16,635 nt of DNA, from assembly GCA_949291975.1 (NCBI GenBank), contig CASEYA010000057.1, positions 1 through 16,635 of the forward strand. The letters are read 5' to 3'. Positions 1-7,806 of the stretch are shown here, in pieces (positions within the stretch are counted from its first letter, which is position 1; every line of letters starts with the position of its first letter). The notes beneath the pieces were generated by a model. The model had not been told where the DNA came from. It saw only the letters and a program-made list of their open reading frames with translations, and did not search any database. A program made the position numbers and the translations under genes. Source of the stretch: an uncultured Christensenella sp. (GTDB lineage: Bacteria > Bacillota > Clostridia > Christensenellales > UBA1242).

Positions 1-176
1 TAGAGAATGTCATCAAGAGTTTCTCCATTTTTAAGTCTGTTTTTCAAAACTTCAGTTTGTTGTTGAAGTTCCTCATTAGACATTGCCTGATATTTTGGCT
101 CTAAATCTTCAACTTTTTTTGCCATTTTTTCAAGTTTTTTCAAACTGCGATAGTTGTCCGACAAAATTTTAAACAT
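1..176 (-). CDS. secA: Protein translocase subunit SecA, N-terminal fragment (cut by window edge)
   Basis: This is the first 58 codons of SecA, the cytoplasmic ATPase that drives preproteins through the SecYEG channel. The fragment begins MFKILSDNYRSL, followed by an alpha-helical stretch containing MSNEELQQQTE and then NGETLDDIL. This matches the usual SecA N-terminus (…ALSDEEL…KTEEFKERL…GETLDDLL). The ATG at 176-174 is preceded by a good GGAGAGG ribosome binding site at about 182-188. The reading frame is open to the window edge, so no ATPase motif is visible. The gene lies downstream of comF on the same strand, but a terminator and about 190 bp of AT-rich DNA separate them, so it probably has its own promoter. 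I could not identify a convincing -35/-10 pair, although TATAAT-like tracts are present. Confidence 0.9.
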   Translation of the reverse strand, partial: MFKILSDNYRSLKKLEKMAKKVEDLEPKYQAMSNEELQQQTEVLKNRLKNGETLDDIL

Positions 177-290
177 ATTTTTCCTCTCCACATAAATATA
201 ATGATTATTATTATATAATAAAATTCAAAAAAAGAAAAGAAGTTTTTTACATTTATTTGTCTTTTTTGGCTGATTTTCTTTTTTATGTGT

Positions 291-319
291 AAAAAAACCC
301 TATCTTTTGATAGAGTTTT
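291..319 (-). terminator. Rho-independent terminator after comF
   Basis: The arms at 294-304 and 309-319 form an 11-bp stem with one C·A mismatch and a TTTT loop (AAAA on the minus strand). Read on minus it is followed by a run of seven T (297-291). It lies about 45-70 nt after the comF stop and ends the lon/engB-recD2-comF block before secA. The plus direction also has a short T-rich tail, so it may work both ways. Confidence 0.75.
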
Positions 320-363
320 GTTTTAAAAAGGGGTATAGAAATTATTATTTTTTACAAAAATTA

Positions 364-1209
364 CTAATATATCAAACTTTTAAGCGGGTTATCGTTTTCT
401 AACTTTTCATCTCGTTTTTTGTCTTCAAGTCCCAAAATTTTTCTAGTTGTAGATGCTACAGTAAGAACATAGACTTCTTTGGCACCTGCCTTTTTAAAAG
501 CAAGACTGCACGCATTTGCGGTTGCACCTGTTGTAAAAACATCGTCAATCAGCAAAATGATTTTACCTCTAACTTTATCTTTGTTGGTGACTTTAAAAGT
601 TTTACGCAAATTTTCTTGTCTATCTTTAAATCCCAAACTTGCCTGTTCTTTTGTGTCTTGTTTTTTAATTAGAATATCTTTTTCAATTGAAACATTTGCA
701 GTCTTAGAAAACTCTTCAGCAAGAAGGCGTGCTTGATTGAAGCCTCTTTTCTTCTCTTTTTTCTTGGTAATGGGAACAAAAGTAGCAAAATCAACCTTCC
801 AATTTAGACTTTCAAATTTGAGTGCTAAAAGTTTTCCAAAAGTTCGGGACATATAGGGCTTGTTTTTATATTTAAAAGTCTTGATGAGTTTTGCTGTAAT
901 TCCATCATACTCCATAACACTTCTTGCAAGTTTAAATTCTCGTTTGTTACTTTTACAAGCCAAACAAAGATTGCTTGTTTTCAGTTTTGCGCCACACCTT
1001 TTACAACATTTATCATTTTCAATAAATTCAAGCTTTGAAAAACAACTTTCACAAAATTCAATTTCTTGCTTTACAGGCAAGTCAATGTTGCAATTTATAC
1101 ACTTTATATTTGCTGGATAAAAAATTTCTTCAAGCACATTTTTAAGTTTTTTGAAAAATTCCTTTACTTTATTTCTTTTTGGAGGTTTCTCTTTAAGTGA
1201 AATTTTCAT
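364..1209 (-). CDS. comF: ComF family protein (ComFC-like phosphoribosyltransferase-fold protein)
   Basis: This is a ComF/ComFC-type protein of 281 aa, slightly longer than the usual 220-240 aa because of basic N- and C-terminal tails. ComFC is a late competence protein needed for handling of incoming single-stranded DNA; many non-competent bacteria also keep it. A zinc-ribbon-like N-terminal region carries CxxC pairs at C37/C40, C53/C56, C69/C72 and C82/C85. The C-terminal phosphoribosyltransferase domain holds the PRPP-binding motif ILLIDDVFTTGAT at 218-230, preceded by the family signature KKRGFNQA (153-160). The ATG overlaps the recD2 stop by 4 nt (ATGA), so translation is coupled, and a terminator follows. 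No comFA helicase or other competence gene is visible here. The family call is firm; a competence role is inferred. Confidence 0.9.
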   Translation of the reverse strand: MKISLKEKPPKRNKVKEFFKKLKNVLEEIFYPANIKCINCNIDLPVKQEIEFCESCFSKLEFIENDKCCKRCGAKLKTSNLCLACKSNKREFKLARSVMEYDGITAKLIKTFKYKNKPYMSRTFGKLLALKFESLNWKVDFATFVPITKKKEKKRGFNQARLLAEEFSKTANVSIEKDILIKKQDTKEQASLGFKDRQENLRKTFKVTNKDKVRGKIILLIDDVFTTGATANACSLAFKKAGAKEVYVLTVASTTRKILGLEDKKRDEKLENDNPLKSLIY

Positions 1210-3470
1210 AAATTATCACCACTGTTTTGACTTGTTAAATCTCTTAAAACAGCAACTTGCTCTTGAAGAAAGATTTTCAAGGCACTGTATCTTTTTGCTG
1301 TATAATTATTTCTTATCATGGCTTGCATATGAAATTTTTGCCCAACCAAAACAACCATTTGTCTTGCTCTTGTTATCCCAGTATAAAGCAAATTTCTTGT
1401 TAAAATGGACGGAGCACCCCCAACAAGTGGAATGATTACAACCTCAAACTCACTTCCTTGACTTTTGTGAATAGTTATTGCGTAACTAAGCGTCAATTGT
1501 CCAATTTCATTTCTTGGATATTCACAAATTCTGCCATCTTCAAAAGTTACCTCAATACTTTGCTGAGTAAGATTTACGCCAGTTATAAAACCAATATCAC
1601 CATTAAAAACACCTTCGCCAAGTTCCCACATCTTTCCAGATGCCCTCTTCCATTCAAGGTTATAGTTGTTTGTTGTTTGCATAACTTTATCGTTAAGCCT
1701 AAAGGTTGTTTGGCCAACAACAATTTCTGGTGCATTTATGCTTGCTGGATTTAGTATGTCTTGAATTCGGTTATTTAGATTGTCCACCCCACAAATGCCA
1801 CTTTTCATTGCTGATAGAACTTGAATTTTTGTAGGTTCAATATTTAAAAATTTAGGAATGCGGTGGCATTGCAAGTTAACAACTGTGCGCAAAATTTCCT
1901 CTGGCTCTTTTTTTGTTTCAAAGAAAAAATCTTTGCTGTGGTTATCAAATTTTGGCATTTCACCACTATTGATTAAATGTGCGTTTGTGGTAATCAAACT
2001 TGCCTCTTCTTGCCTATATATTTGAGTTAAATTGCAATAAGGAATTATTTCTGAGCCAATGATGTCGCTTAAAACATTCCCCGCCCCAACGCTTGGAAGT
2101 TGATTTTTATCTCCAACAAGCAAAAGTTTACAACCTGATTTTAATGAACGGATAAGATTATAGGCAAGGTTAACATCAACCATAGACACTTCATCAACAA
2201 TCACAGCATCAAAGGGAAAACGATTGTTTTCATTATATACAAAAAGTTGGCTTTGGTCATTACCAAAATTCCTTGTGTGGTCAACAATCAGCGCTCGATG
2301 AATGGTCTTTGCCTCTTCGTTACAACTTTCGCTCAGTCTTTTGGCTGCTCTGCCAGTTGGTGCAAGAAGAGCAACTTTTTTGCCCGCTTTTTTAAGGCAA
2401 TTAAGAATTACTTTGATAATAGTGGTCTTTCCCGTTCCTGGCCCACCTGTTATAACACACACCCCTGTGTTAATAGCAACTTCAATTGCATTTTTTTGGT
2501 CTTTGTGAAGTTCAACCTTGTTAACCCTTTCAAACTCTGCAATTTCGGCATCAACATCAAGATGCAAAGTTGGCGCTTGCATCTTTAAAAGTAAAAGCTT
2601 TTGAGCAAGTTTTTTCTCAACAATATAAAATTTATTAAGCATTATTGACAAAACGCCATCAAGTTCAAGTTCTTTTATTATGCCATCAATAGACATTTGA
2701 TTTAAAATAAGATTAAGTTGCGTATGGTCGGGAAAAGTTATCTCTAAAAGTTTTTCAACAGCAGAAAACACCTCGTCTTTTGGAAGATAAGTGTTTCCGT
2801 CATGGTCGCTTGATTCATTTAGCACATGCAAAATTCCTGCACGAACACGAAAGTTGCTATCCTTTGCCACACCCATTTTTTGTGCAATTTTGTCGGCAGT
2901 TCTAAACCCCACACCCGACACATCCTCCACAAGTTTATAGGGGTTTTGCTCTAGAACATCCTTTGTTTTGTTTTGATAGGTTTCATATATTCTAACAGAT
3001 AAATTCATGGAAATATCGTGCTGTTGCAAAAAAAGCACAACATCTTGCATTTTTCTCAGTTCAAAAAGCGTTTTGCCAATTTCTGCGGCTTTTGAAAGAC
3101 TTATTCCCTTTATTTCTGCTAATTTTAGCGGATTAAGTTCGATGATTTCAAGCGTTTTTTCTCCAAAGGTGTCAACAATTGCACTTGCAGTAACGGGTCC
3201 AACGCCTTTTATAAGTCCGCTTGAAAGATATCTTTTAATTCCCTCAACGCTGGTTGGTTCACTGATTTCAAACTGTTCAACAGCAAACTGTTCGCCCCAT
3301 TTTTTTGAAGAAACAAATTTTCCGGTTGCAGACACAATTTGCCCCTCTCTTAAAGCAGGCATTTTGCCAACAATGGTAACAAGTTCGCCATTGTTGTCTA
3401 TGTCTGCCACAGTGTAACCATTTTCAACATTTTGGAAAACAATGGTTTCAACAATCCCCTTAACAATCAT
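1206..3470 (-). CDS. recD2: RecD2-type ATP-dependent DNA helicase
   Basis: This is a 754-aa SF1B helicase of the RecD2 (RecD-like, not RecBCD-bound) family, a 5'-3' helicase used in DNA repair and replication-fork maintenance. The N-terminal part has an OB-like segment (residues 1-70) and helix-hairpin-helix repeats (about 85-200), as expected for RecD2. Helicase motifs follow in order: Walker A GGPGTGKTT (342-350), Walker B VDEVSMVD (425-432), motif III GDKNQLPSVG (453-462), YRQ (485-487), motif V LSYAITIHKSQGSEF (661-675) and motif VI YTGITRAR (696-703). All appear intact and the length is normal. The start overlaps the engB stop by 4 nt and the stop overlaps comF by 4 nt, so the three genes form a tight translationally coupled unit. 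In this setting it is a chromosomal repair gene rather than part of a mobile element. Confidence 0.95.
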   Translation of the reverse strand: MIVKGIVETIVFQNVENGYTVADIDNNGELVTIVGKMPALREGQIVSATGKFVSSKKWGEQFAVEQFEISEPTSVEGIKRYLSSGLIKGVGPVTASAIVDTFGEKTLEIIELNPLKLAEIKGISLSKAAEIGKTLFELRKMQDVVLFLQQHDISMNLSVRIYETYQNKTKDVLEQNPYKLVEDVSGVGFRTADKIAQKMGVAKDSNFRVRAGILHVLNESSDHDGNTYLPKDEVFSAVEKLLEITFPDHTQLNLILNQMSIDGIIKELELDGVLSIMLNKFYIVEKKLAQKLLLLKMQAPTLHLDVDAEIAEFERVNKVELHKDQKNAIEVAINTGVCVITGGPGTGKTTIIKVILNCLKKAGKKVALLAPTGRAAKRLSESCNEEAKTIHRALIVDHTRNFGNDQSQLFVYNENNRFPFDAVIVDEVSMVDVNLAYNLIRSLKSGCKLLLVGDKNQLPSVGAGNVLSDIIGSEIIPYCNLTQIYRQEEASLITTNAHLINSGEMPKFDNHSKDFFFETKKEPEEILRTVVNLQCHRIPKFLNIEPTKIQVLSAMKSGICGVDNLNNRIQDILNPASINAPEIVVGQTTFRLNDKVMQTTNNYNLEWKRASGKMWELGEGVFNGDIGFITGVNLTQQSIEVTFEDGRICEYPRNEIGQLTLSYAITIHKSQGSEFEVVIIPLVGGAPSILTRNLLYTGITRARQMVVLVGQKFHMQAMIRNNYTAKRYSALKIFLQEQVAVLRDLTSQNSGDNL

Positions 3471-4060
3471 AATTCATCCTTTGTCAATTTTTCTTCAATC
3501 AATTTCAAAATTGCATCAAGATTGGTCTTTTTTGTTGAACTCACAGCAATGATATCCCCAAGTCCAACCTTTGTTTGCGTCGCCATGTTTTGCAAGTTCT
3601 TTTTCAGTTCACTTTTATTAAGTTTATCTGTTTTTGTTGCTATAATTTGAAAGGGAATTTGATAAGTATAAAGATATTCAAGCATTTGCTCATCTTTTTC
3701 TGTTATATCGTGCCTGCAATCAAGAAGAACAAAAACAAGTTCTAGATTTTGGCTATTTTCAAGATATGTTCCAATCAATTTTTGCCAACCTGCTTGCTCG
3801 GACTTGCTTGCCTTTGCAAAGCCGTAGCCTGGAAGGTCAACAAAATAAAAGGACGAATTGATTTCAAAGATGTTAATAAGCCGTGTTCGTCCTGGGGTTG
3901 AACTTGTTTTTGCAAGACTTTTTCTGTTTGTTAACGCATTAAGTAAACTGGACTTACCCACATTACTTCTGCCAACAAAAGCAAACTGGGGCAAATTTAA
4001 TTGTCCCAATTTATCGATGCTTGCAATACTTGTTAAAAATTTTGCATTTTTTATTAGCAT
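3467..4060 (-). CDS. engB: Ribosome-biogenesis GTPase YsxC/EngB
   Basis: This 197-aa EngB/YsxC/YihA GTPase acts in late assembly of the 50S ribosomal subunit. The GTPase motifs are all present: G1 GRSNVGKS (30-37), the G2 region STPGRT (54-59), G3 DLPG (75-78), G4 TKTD (142-145) and G5 SS (174-175). I place the start at 4060 because AAGGAGGGG lies directly upstream; the longer open frame to 4120 begins inside a hairpin, lacks a ribosome binding site and would add 20 residues not expected in the family. It sits 80 nt downstream of lon, a conserved lon-ysxC order in Firmicutes, and overlaps recD2 by 4 nt. A separate promoter within the lon end plus a leader hairpin suggest it can be expressed independently of lon. 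Confidence 0.95.
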   Translation of the reverse strand: MLIKNAKFLTSIASIDKLGQLNLPQFAFVGRSNVGKSSLLNALTNRKSLAKTSSTPGRTRLINIFEINSSFYFVDLPGYGFAKASKSEQAGWQKLIGTYLENSQNLELVFVLLDCRHDITEKDEQMLEYLYTYQIPFQIIATKTDKLNKSELKKNLQNMATQTKVGLGDIIAVSSTKKTNLDAILKLIEEKLTKDEL

Positions 4061-4063
4061 AAT

Positions 4064-4072
4064 CCCCTCCTT
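4064..4072 (-). promoter_or_regulatory. Strong ribosome binding site that fixes the engB start
   Basis: The minus strand reads AAGGAGGGG three bases before the ATG at 4060-4058. The in-frame upstream ATG at 4120 has nothing comparable, so the shorter protein is preferred. Confidence 0.85.
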
Positions 4073-4100
4073 TTGCAAAGGCTTTAATTCTTCTATATAA

Positions 4101-4129
4101 ATAAAGAAAGATGCAACCATCTTCTTTAT
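4101..4129 (-). other. Stem-loop at the 5' end of the engB leader
   Basis: The arms at 4101-4113 and 4118-4129 pair over 12 bp with one bulged base and a 4-nt loop. It lies between lon and engB, and starts almost exactly where transcripts from the promoter at 4135-4163 should begin. On minus it is followed by a weak T-rich stretch (TTTATTTATATAG), so it may be an mRNA-stabilising 5' hairpin for engB, a processing site, or a leaky terminator for lon read-through. Confidence 0.55.
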
Positions 4130-4134
4130 ATAAC

Positions 4135-4163
4135 ATTATATTATTTTTCAAGCGCCAAATCAA
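4135..4163 (-). promoter_or_regulatory. Sigma-A-type promoter for engB-recD2-comF, inside the end of lon
   Basis: The minus strand reads TTGATT (4163-4158), a 17-bp spacer, then TATAAT (4140-4135). The -35 lies in the last codons of lon and the -10 just after the stop. The predicted transcript start is near 4128. The lon and degV promoters in this window use the same -35 hexamer. Confidence 0.65.
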
Positions 4164-6480
4164 GCACTTCTTTTATGTTGCTAACAAGGTGAATATCAAG
4201 TGATTTTCTTACCTCATCTGGCAAATCATCAAGATTTTGCTGATTATCTTTTGGCATAATTATGGTTTTAACACCACATCTAGCTGCGGCCATCAATTTA
4301 TCACGAACGCCACCAATTGCCAAAACTCTTCCACGAAGTGAAACCTCGCCTGTCATTGCAAGGTGTGCTTTTACTGGTCTGTTTGTAAAGGCAGACACAA
4401 TGGCTGTTGTTGTGGCAATTCCAGCACTTGGACCTTCGACTCCATTTGGAACATGAGGAATGTGAATGTGAAGCCCAACATTTTTAAAGGAATCAGCACT
4501 AAGTCCAAAATCTTTTGCAAGACTTTTAACAAGACTGTATGCAGCCTGAGCACTTTCTTTCATTAATTGCCCTTGTTTGCCTGTTAGGGTAATTTTTTCT
4601 CCACCCTCAACAACCATTGCTTCAACCAAAAGTGTGTGCCCAATTCCAACCGAGGTAACAGAAAGACCAACAACTTCGCCAACATTGCCACCTTGATAGA
4701 TTTCTGGCTCGTGTGAATAATCATTACCCAAAAACTTTGGAAGATTTTTGATATTTATATCTTCGTCTTTCTTTGCACCAATTTCAAAACTTGCATATTT
4801 TCTGCAAACGGCAGCAATTTCTCTTTCAAGCCCACGAACACCAGCTTCGTATGTATATTCATTTATTATTGCGCTTAAAATCTCTCTGTTAAACGGAACA
4901 GAGCCTTTTTTAAGTCCGCATTTTTCTTCTTGCTTTGGAATTAAATATTTTTCAGCAATGTGTATTTTTTCAATTTCTGTATAACTTCTTAGTTCAATTA
5001 CTTCCATTCTATCAAGAAGTGGCTTTGGAATGGTTTCCAAAGTGTTTGCTGTAAGAATAAACAAAACTTGTGAAAGGTCATATGGAAGTTCCAAAAAGTT
5101 ATCTTTGAAGTGGTCATTTTGCTCACTGTCTAAAACTTCTAAAAGTGCGCTGGATGGGTCGCCTTTTATATCCTTGGTAAGTTTATCAATCTCATCCAAA
5201 AGAAAAACTGGGTTAATAGTTTTTGCCTGTTTCATTCCTGCCAAAATTCGACCACACATTGCACCAACATATGTTCTGCGGTGTCCTCTTATAACACTTT
5301 CATCGCTTACACCACCAAGAGCAACTTGCACAAAATTTCTGCCCATTGCCTTTGCAATTGAACGAGCAATTGAGGTCTTTCCAACACCCGGAGGCCCAAC
5401 AAGACAAATTATTTGACCACTTACTTTGCCAGTTAACTTCATTACAGCCAAAATTTGTAAAATTCGTTCTTTAACCTTGTCAAGCGCATAGTGTTCTTGG
5501 TCAAGGACTTCTTTTGCATGTTTTAGGTCAATGTTATCCTCAGTTCTTTTGCTCCAAGGAAGTTCCAAAACAGTCTCTACAAAATTTCGTATATAACCAA
5601 CTTCTGGAGAACCAAAAGGAAGTTTTGAAAGTCGATTGATTTCTTTTAAAACCTTTTCTTCATGTTCTGGGGGAAGTTTTAAAGCCTTTACATCATTTCT
5701 CATCTGTTCAACTTCATCAACTTCACCATTAAGTTCTTCATTGATAACGTGAAGTTGCTCTCGCAAAAACATTTCTTTTTGATTTTTGCTTAGGTTCGCA
5801 TTGACTTTGTCATCAATTTGCTTTCTCCAAACAATGTTTCCAATAAATTTGTCAAGTGCACCTGACACAATGTCCAAACGCTTTTCAACATTTGTTTCAG
5901 CAAGCATTGCTTGTTGTTCACGAATGTTTTTCATCAGCCAATGAACCATTGAGTCAGCAAACTGTGATGGTGTTAAAGTGCCATAAAGAATTTGTGATTC
6001 AATTTCTGGTGGAAAATAGCGGTCAAACCTGCTGGCATCTTGACATTTTTGACGTATGGCATACATCTTGTCATAGGCAATTGGACTTTCTGCATTTTGT
6101 TCTTCTAAAACTTTTACATCAACAACCATTGGTGTCATGGATAAAATGTCTAAAATCTCAACACGTGCATCTCCTTGAATGGCAACCTTGATTGAGCCAT
6201 TTTGGAAATCTTGAATTTTATCAATATGTGCTAAACAGCCAAATTGAAATATATCATCTTTCTCTGGCGAAAACATTTTTTGCTTGCTGGTAACAAGCAC
6301 CAGTTTTTCTTTGTTTTTAAAAATCTTTTTCACATTTTTAATTTCGTCTGTATTGTTTATGTCACATGTTACATTAAGCCCTGGAACAACAGCAAGGTTT
6401 GTTAAATGTAATGCTCCAACATTTTTCAAAATATCTTGCTCATCTTTGACTTCAACTTTTTGTTCTTTAGATTGGTTCAT
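4141..6480 (-). CDS. lon: ATP-dependent protease La (LonA)
   Basis: This 779-aa LonA protease degrades misfolded and regulatory proteins in the cytoplasm as a homohexamer. It has the N-terminal LON substrate-binding domain (about 20-215), a coiled linker, an AAA+ domain with Walker A GPPGVGKT (362-369) and Walker B VFLLDE (425-430), and a C-terminal S16 protease domain. The catalytic Ser is S685 in GPSAG and the catalytic Lys is K728 in GVRDK; they lie 43 residues apart, as in E. coli Lon. I choose the ATG at 6480-6478 because AGGAG lies 5 nt upstream; a longer frame from 6576 would add a hydrophobic 32-residue extension that runs through the promoter. It heads the block with engB downstream and is divergent from degV. 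I see no CtsR or CIRCE box, so heat-shock control is not evident. Confidence 0.97.
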   Translation of the reverse strand: MNQSKEQKVEVKDEQDILKNVGALHLTNLAVVPGLNVTCDINNTDEIKNVKKIFKNKEKLVLVTSKQKMFSPEKDDIFQFGCLAHIDKIQDFQNGSIKVAIQGDARVEILDILSMTPMVVDVKVLEEQNAESPIAYDKMYAIRQKCQDASRFDRYFPPEIESQILYGTLTPSQFADSMVHWLMKNIREQQAMLAETNVEKRLDIVSGALDKFIGNIVWRKQIDDKVNANLSKNQKEMFLREQLHVINEELNGEVDEVEQMRNDVKALKLPPEHEEKVLKEINRLSKLPFGSPEVGYIRNFVETVLELPWSKRTEDNIDLKHAKEVLDQEHYALDKVKERILQILAVMKLTGKVSGQIICLVGPPGVGKTSIARSIAKAMGRNFVQVALGGVSDESVIRGHRRTYVGAMCGRILAGMKQAKTINPVFLLDEIDKLTKDIKGDPSSALLEVLDSEQNDHFKDNFLELPYDLSQVLFILTANTLETIPKPLLDRMEVIELRSYTEIEKIHIAEKYLIPKQEEKCGLKKGSVPFNREILSAIINEYTYEAGVRGLEREIAAVCRKYASFEIGAKKDEDINIKNLPKFLGNDYSHEPEIYQGGNVGEVVGLSVTSVGIGHTLLVEAMVVEGGEKITLTGKQGQLMKESAQAAYSLVKSLAKDFGLSADSFKNVGLHIHIPHVPNGVEGPSAGIATTTAIVSAFTNRPVKAHLAMTGEVSLRGRVLAIGGVRDKLMAAARCGVKTIIMPKDNQQNLDDLPDEVRKSLDIHLVSNIKEVLDLALEK

Positions 6481-6508
6481 ACACTCTCCTCTTTTAATGA
6501 TAAAGTAT

Positions 6509-6537
6509 ATTATACCCCATAATGCGCAAAAAATCAA
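6509..6537 (-). promoter_or_regulatory. Sigma-A-type promoter for lon
   Basis: The minus strand reads TTGATT (6537-6532), 17 bp, then TATAAT (6514-6509), placing the transcript start near 6502 and giving a leader of about 20 nt ending in the AGGAG ribosome binding site. The -10 is a perfect match. Confidence 0.75.
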
Positions 6538-6578
6538 CAAAATATGATTAGTATAATAATTAAATTTTTTCGACAAAT

Positions 6579-6601
6579 ATTTTGACTTTTAATGTCAAAA
6601 T
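6579..6601. promoter_or_regulatory. Palindromic operator candidate between lon and degV
   Basis: A perfect inverted repeat, ATTTTGAC-7 nt-GTCAAAAT, lies two bases upstream of the degV -35 (6604) and about 42 bp upstream of the lon -35. The 8-7-8 layout is typical of a dimeric regulator site. The half-site shares GTCAAA with CtsR heptads, but CtsR sites are direct repeats, so this is not a standard CtsR box. Confidence 0.5.
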
Positions 6602-6603
6602 GG

Positions 6604-6632
6604 TTGATTTTTTTGTGTAAAATCATTATACT
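6604..6632 (+). promoter_or_regulatory. Sigma-A-type promoter for degV
   Basis: TTGATT (6604-6609), 17 bp, then TATACT (6627-6632). The transcript start is expected near 6639, leaving a leader of about 70 nt that contains a hairpin. Confidence 0.65.
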
Positions 6633-6648
6633 ATAACAAGGTCTATTG

Positions 6649-6672
6649 TGAGTAGAGTGCGTTTTCTACTCA
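6649..6672 (+). other. Hairpin in the degV 5' leader
   Basis: TGAGTAGA and TCTACTCA form a perfect 8-bp stem around an 8-nt loop. It falls at about +10 to +34 of the predicted degV transcript. There is no T-run after it, so it is not a terminator; it may stabilise the mRNA or bind a regulator. Confidence 0.5.
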
Positions 6673-6708
6673 TAAGAGAGATAAGTCTATTAAATGGAGA
6701 ATACAAAA

Positions 6709-7572
6709 ATGACAATTGTTTTCAGTGATACTGGTTGTGATATCACAAAAGAAATGGCGGAAAAATATGATATGCAAGTTATCTTTATGCCTTTTTCCCT
6801 TGATAACAACGAATACACCAAAGACGGCGAAATTTCATTGACAGAATTTTATAAAAAAATCAGAGAAGGTTCAAAGCCAAGCACCAGCGCATTAAACCCA
6901 GTTATTTATTGTGAAATTTTTGAACCTTATTTAAAAGACGGGCATGACATCATCTATGTTCACTTTTCATCGCATATGAGTGGAAGTTTTGCTCAACTTG
7001 CAGTGGCAATCAAAGAATTAAAAGAAAAGTATCCAGATAGAACAATTGCAACAATTGACTCACTTAATATAAGTTGTGGTGGTGGTCTTCTTGCATTTGA
7101 GGTTGCAAAGAGGAATAAAGAAGGTATGCCTTTTAATGAACTTGTAACTTGGGCAGAGCAAAACAAAAATCAGTATTCTGTATATTTTTATGTTGATGAC
7201 TTGATGCACCTTAAAAAAGGTGGACGAATTTCTGCAACAACAGCATTTTTTGGCTCTATGCTAAACATTAAGCCACTTTTACACTGCGCAAGTTGTGGCG
7301 AACTGAAAATTGTTGGAAAAGCAATTGGAAAGAAAAAAGCAATCAGCGAACTTGTTAACTATGCTGTAAAATATGGCAAAAACATTGAAAAACACCCTAT
7401 TGTAATTCTGCACGCTGACGCAAAAGAGGAAGCAGAAGAACTTAGGAAGCAACTTCTTGAAAAACTTGGCCCAAATTTAAATATCTTTTTTGATTTTGTA
7501 GGAACAACAGTTGGAACACATTGTGGACCTGGAACAATTGGAATATTTTTCCATGGTGAACAACAACTTTAA
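6709..7572 (+). CDS. DegV family fatty-acid-binding protein
   Basis: This is a DegV/FakB-type protein of 287 aa. These cytoplasmic proteins bind fatty acids and, as FakB, present them to the FakA kinase for phosphorylation. Family landmarks are present: the N-terminal FSDTGCDI (residues 5-12, normally TDSTCDL), PSTSALNP (57-64), the SSHMSGSF loop (87-94, normally LSGTY), MHLKKGGRIS and the C-terminal GTHCGPGTIGIFF. The loop residues differ from the commonest forms, so ligand preference cannot be read off. I prefer the ATG at 6709 because GGAGA lies 8 nt upstream; the ATG at 6694 has only a distant AGAGAG and would add five residues. No fakA is visible nearby. The gene is monocistronic or followed loosely by the 61-aa coiled-coil gene. 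Confidence 0.9.
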   Translation: MTIVFSDTGCDITKEMAEKYDMQVIFMPFSLDNNEYTKDGEISLTEFYKKIREGSKPSTSALNPVIYCEIFEPYLKDGHDIIYVHFSSHMSGSFAQLAVAIKELKEKYPDRTIATIDSLNISCGGGLLAFEVAKRNKEGMPFNELVTWAEQNKNQYSVYFYVDDLMHLKKGGRISATTAFFGSMLNIKPLLHCASCGELKIVGKAIGKKKAISELVNYAVKYGKNIEKHPIVILHADAKEEAEELRKQLLEKLGPNLNIFFDFVGTTVGTHCGPGTIGIFFHGEQQL

Positions 7573-7806
7573 GTTCTGTATAGTTGAAAAGCAATTAAAA
7601 ACAGAAAAGATTTTAACCACACTTTTAGGTCATCTGTTAAGCCAAATGCTACTGAATATCTTTTTTAAAAGAAAAACAATCATAGTCACTTAATCTTATA
7701 GATAAAAAGCCAACATCCCAAAGAAAACAAAAGTCAAAAGATTTAAAGTTTTCACTTTAACCTTTGGATATTTTCTGTCATAGAATACTTGCAAAGGAGA
7801 TAAACT
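7573..7806. other. Intergenic region with nested inverted repeat
   Basis: I see no gene here. The inner inverted repeat TTAAAGT/ACTTTAA (7743-7749, 7754-7760) has a 4-nt loop, and CCAAAG/CTTTGG (7718-7723, 7762-7767) flanks it. It could be a weak degV terminator or a regulatory site for the next gene, since it ends about 40 bp before that start. A further open frame crosses the degV end in another frame and looks spurious. Confidence 0.4.

Noticed and set aside
4061..4120. Longer engB start at 4120 adding 20 residues.
   Set aside because: It starts inside a hairpin, has no ribosome binding site, and the family normally begins near the MLIKNAKF start.
6481..6576. Longer Lon start with a hydrophobic N-terminal segment.
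   Set aside because: This extension contains the promoter and ribosome binding site; Lon has no N-terminal membrane segment of this kind.
6481..6693. CtsR or CIRCE heat-shock operator upstream of lon.
   Set aside because: No direct-repeat GGTCAAA heptads with correct spacing and no TTAGCACTC/GAGTGCTAA pair; only the inverted repeat reported above.
7511..7693. 60-aa open frame overlapping the degV end.
   Set aside because: It starts inside degV in another frame, has no ribosome binding site and no familiar sequence.
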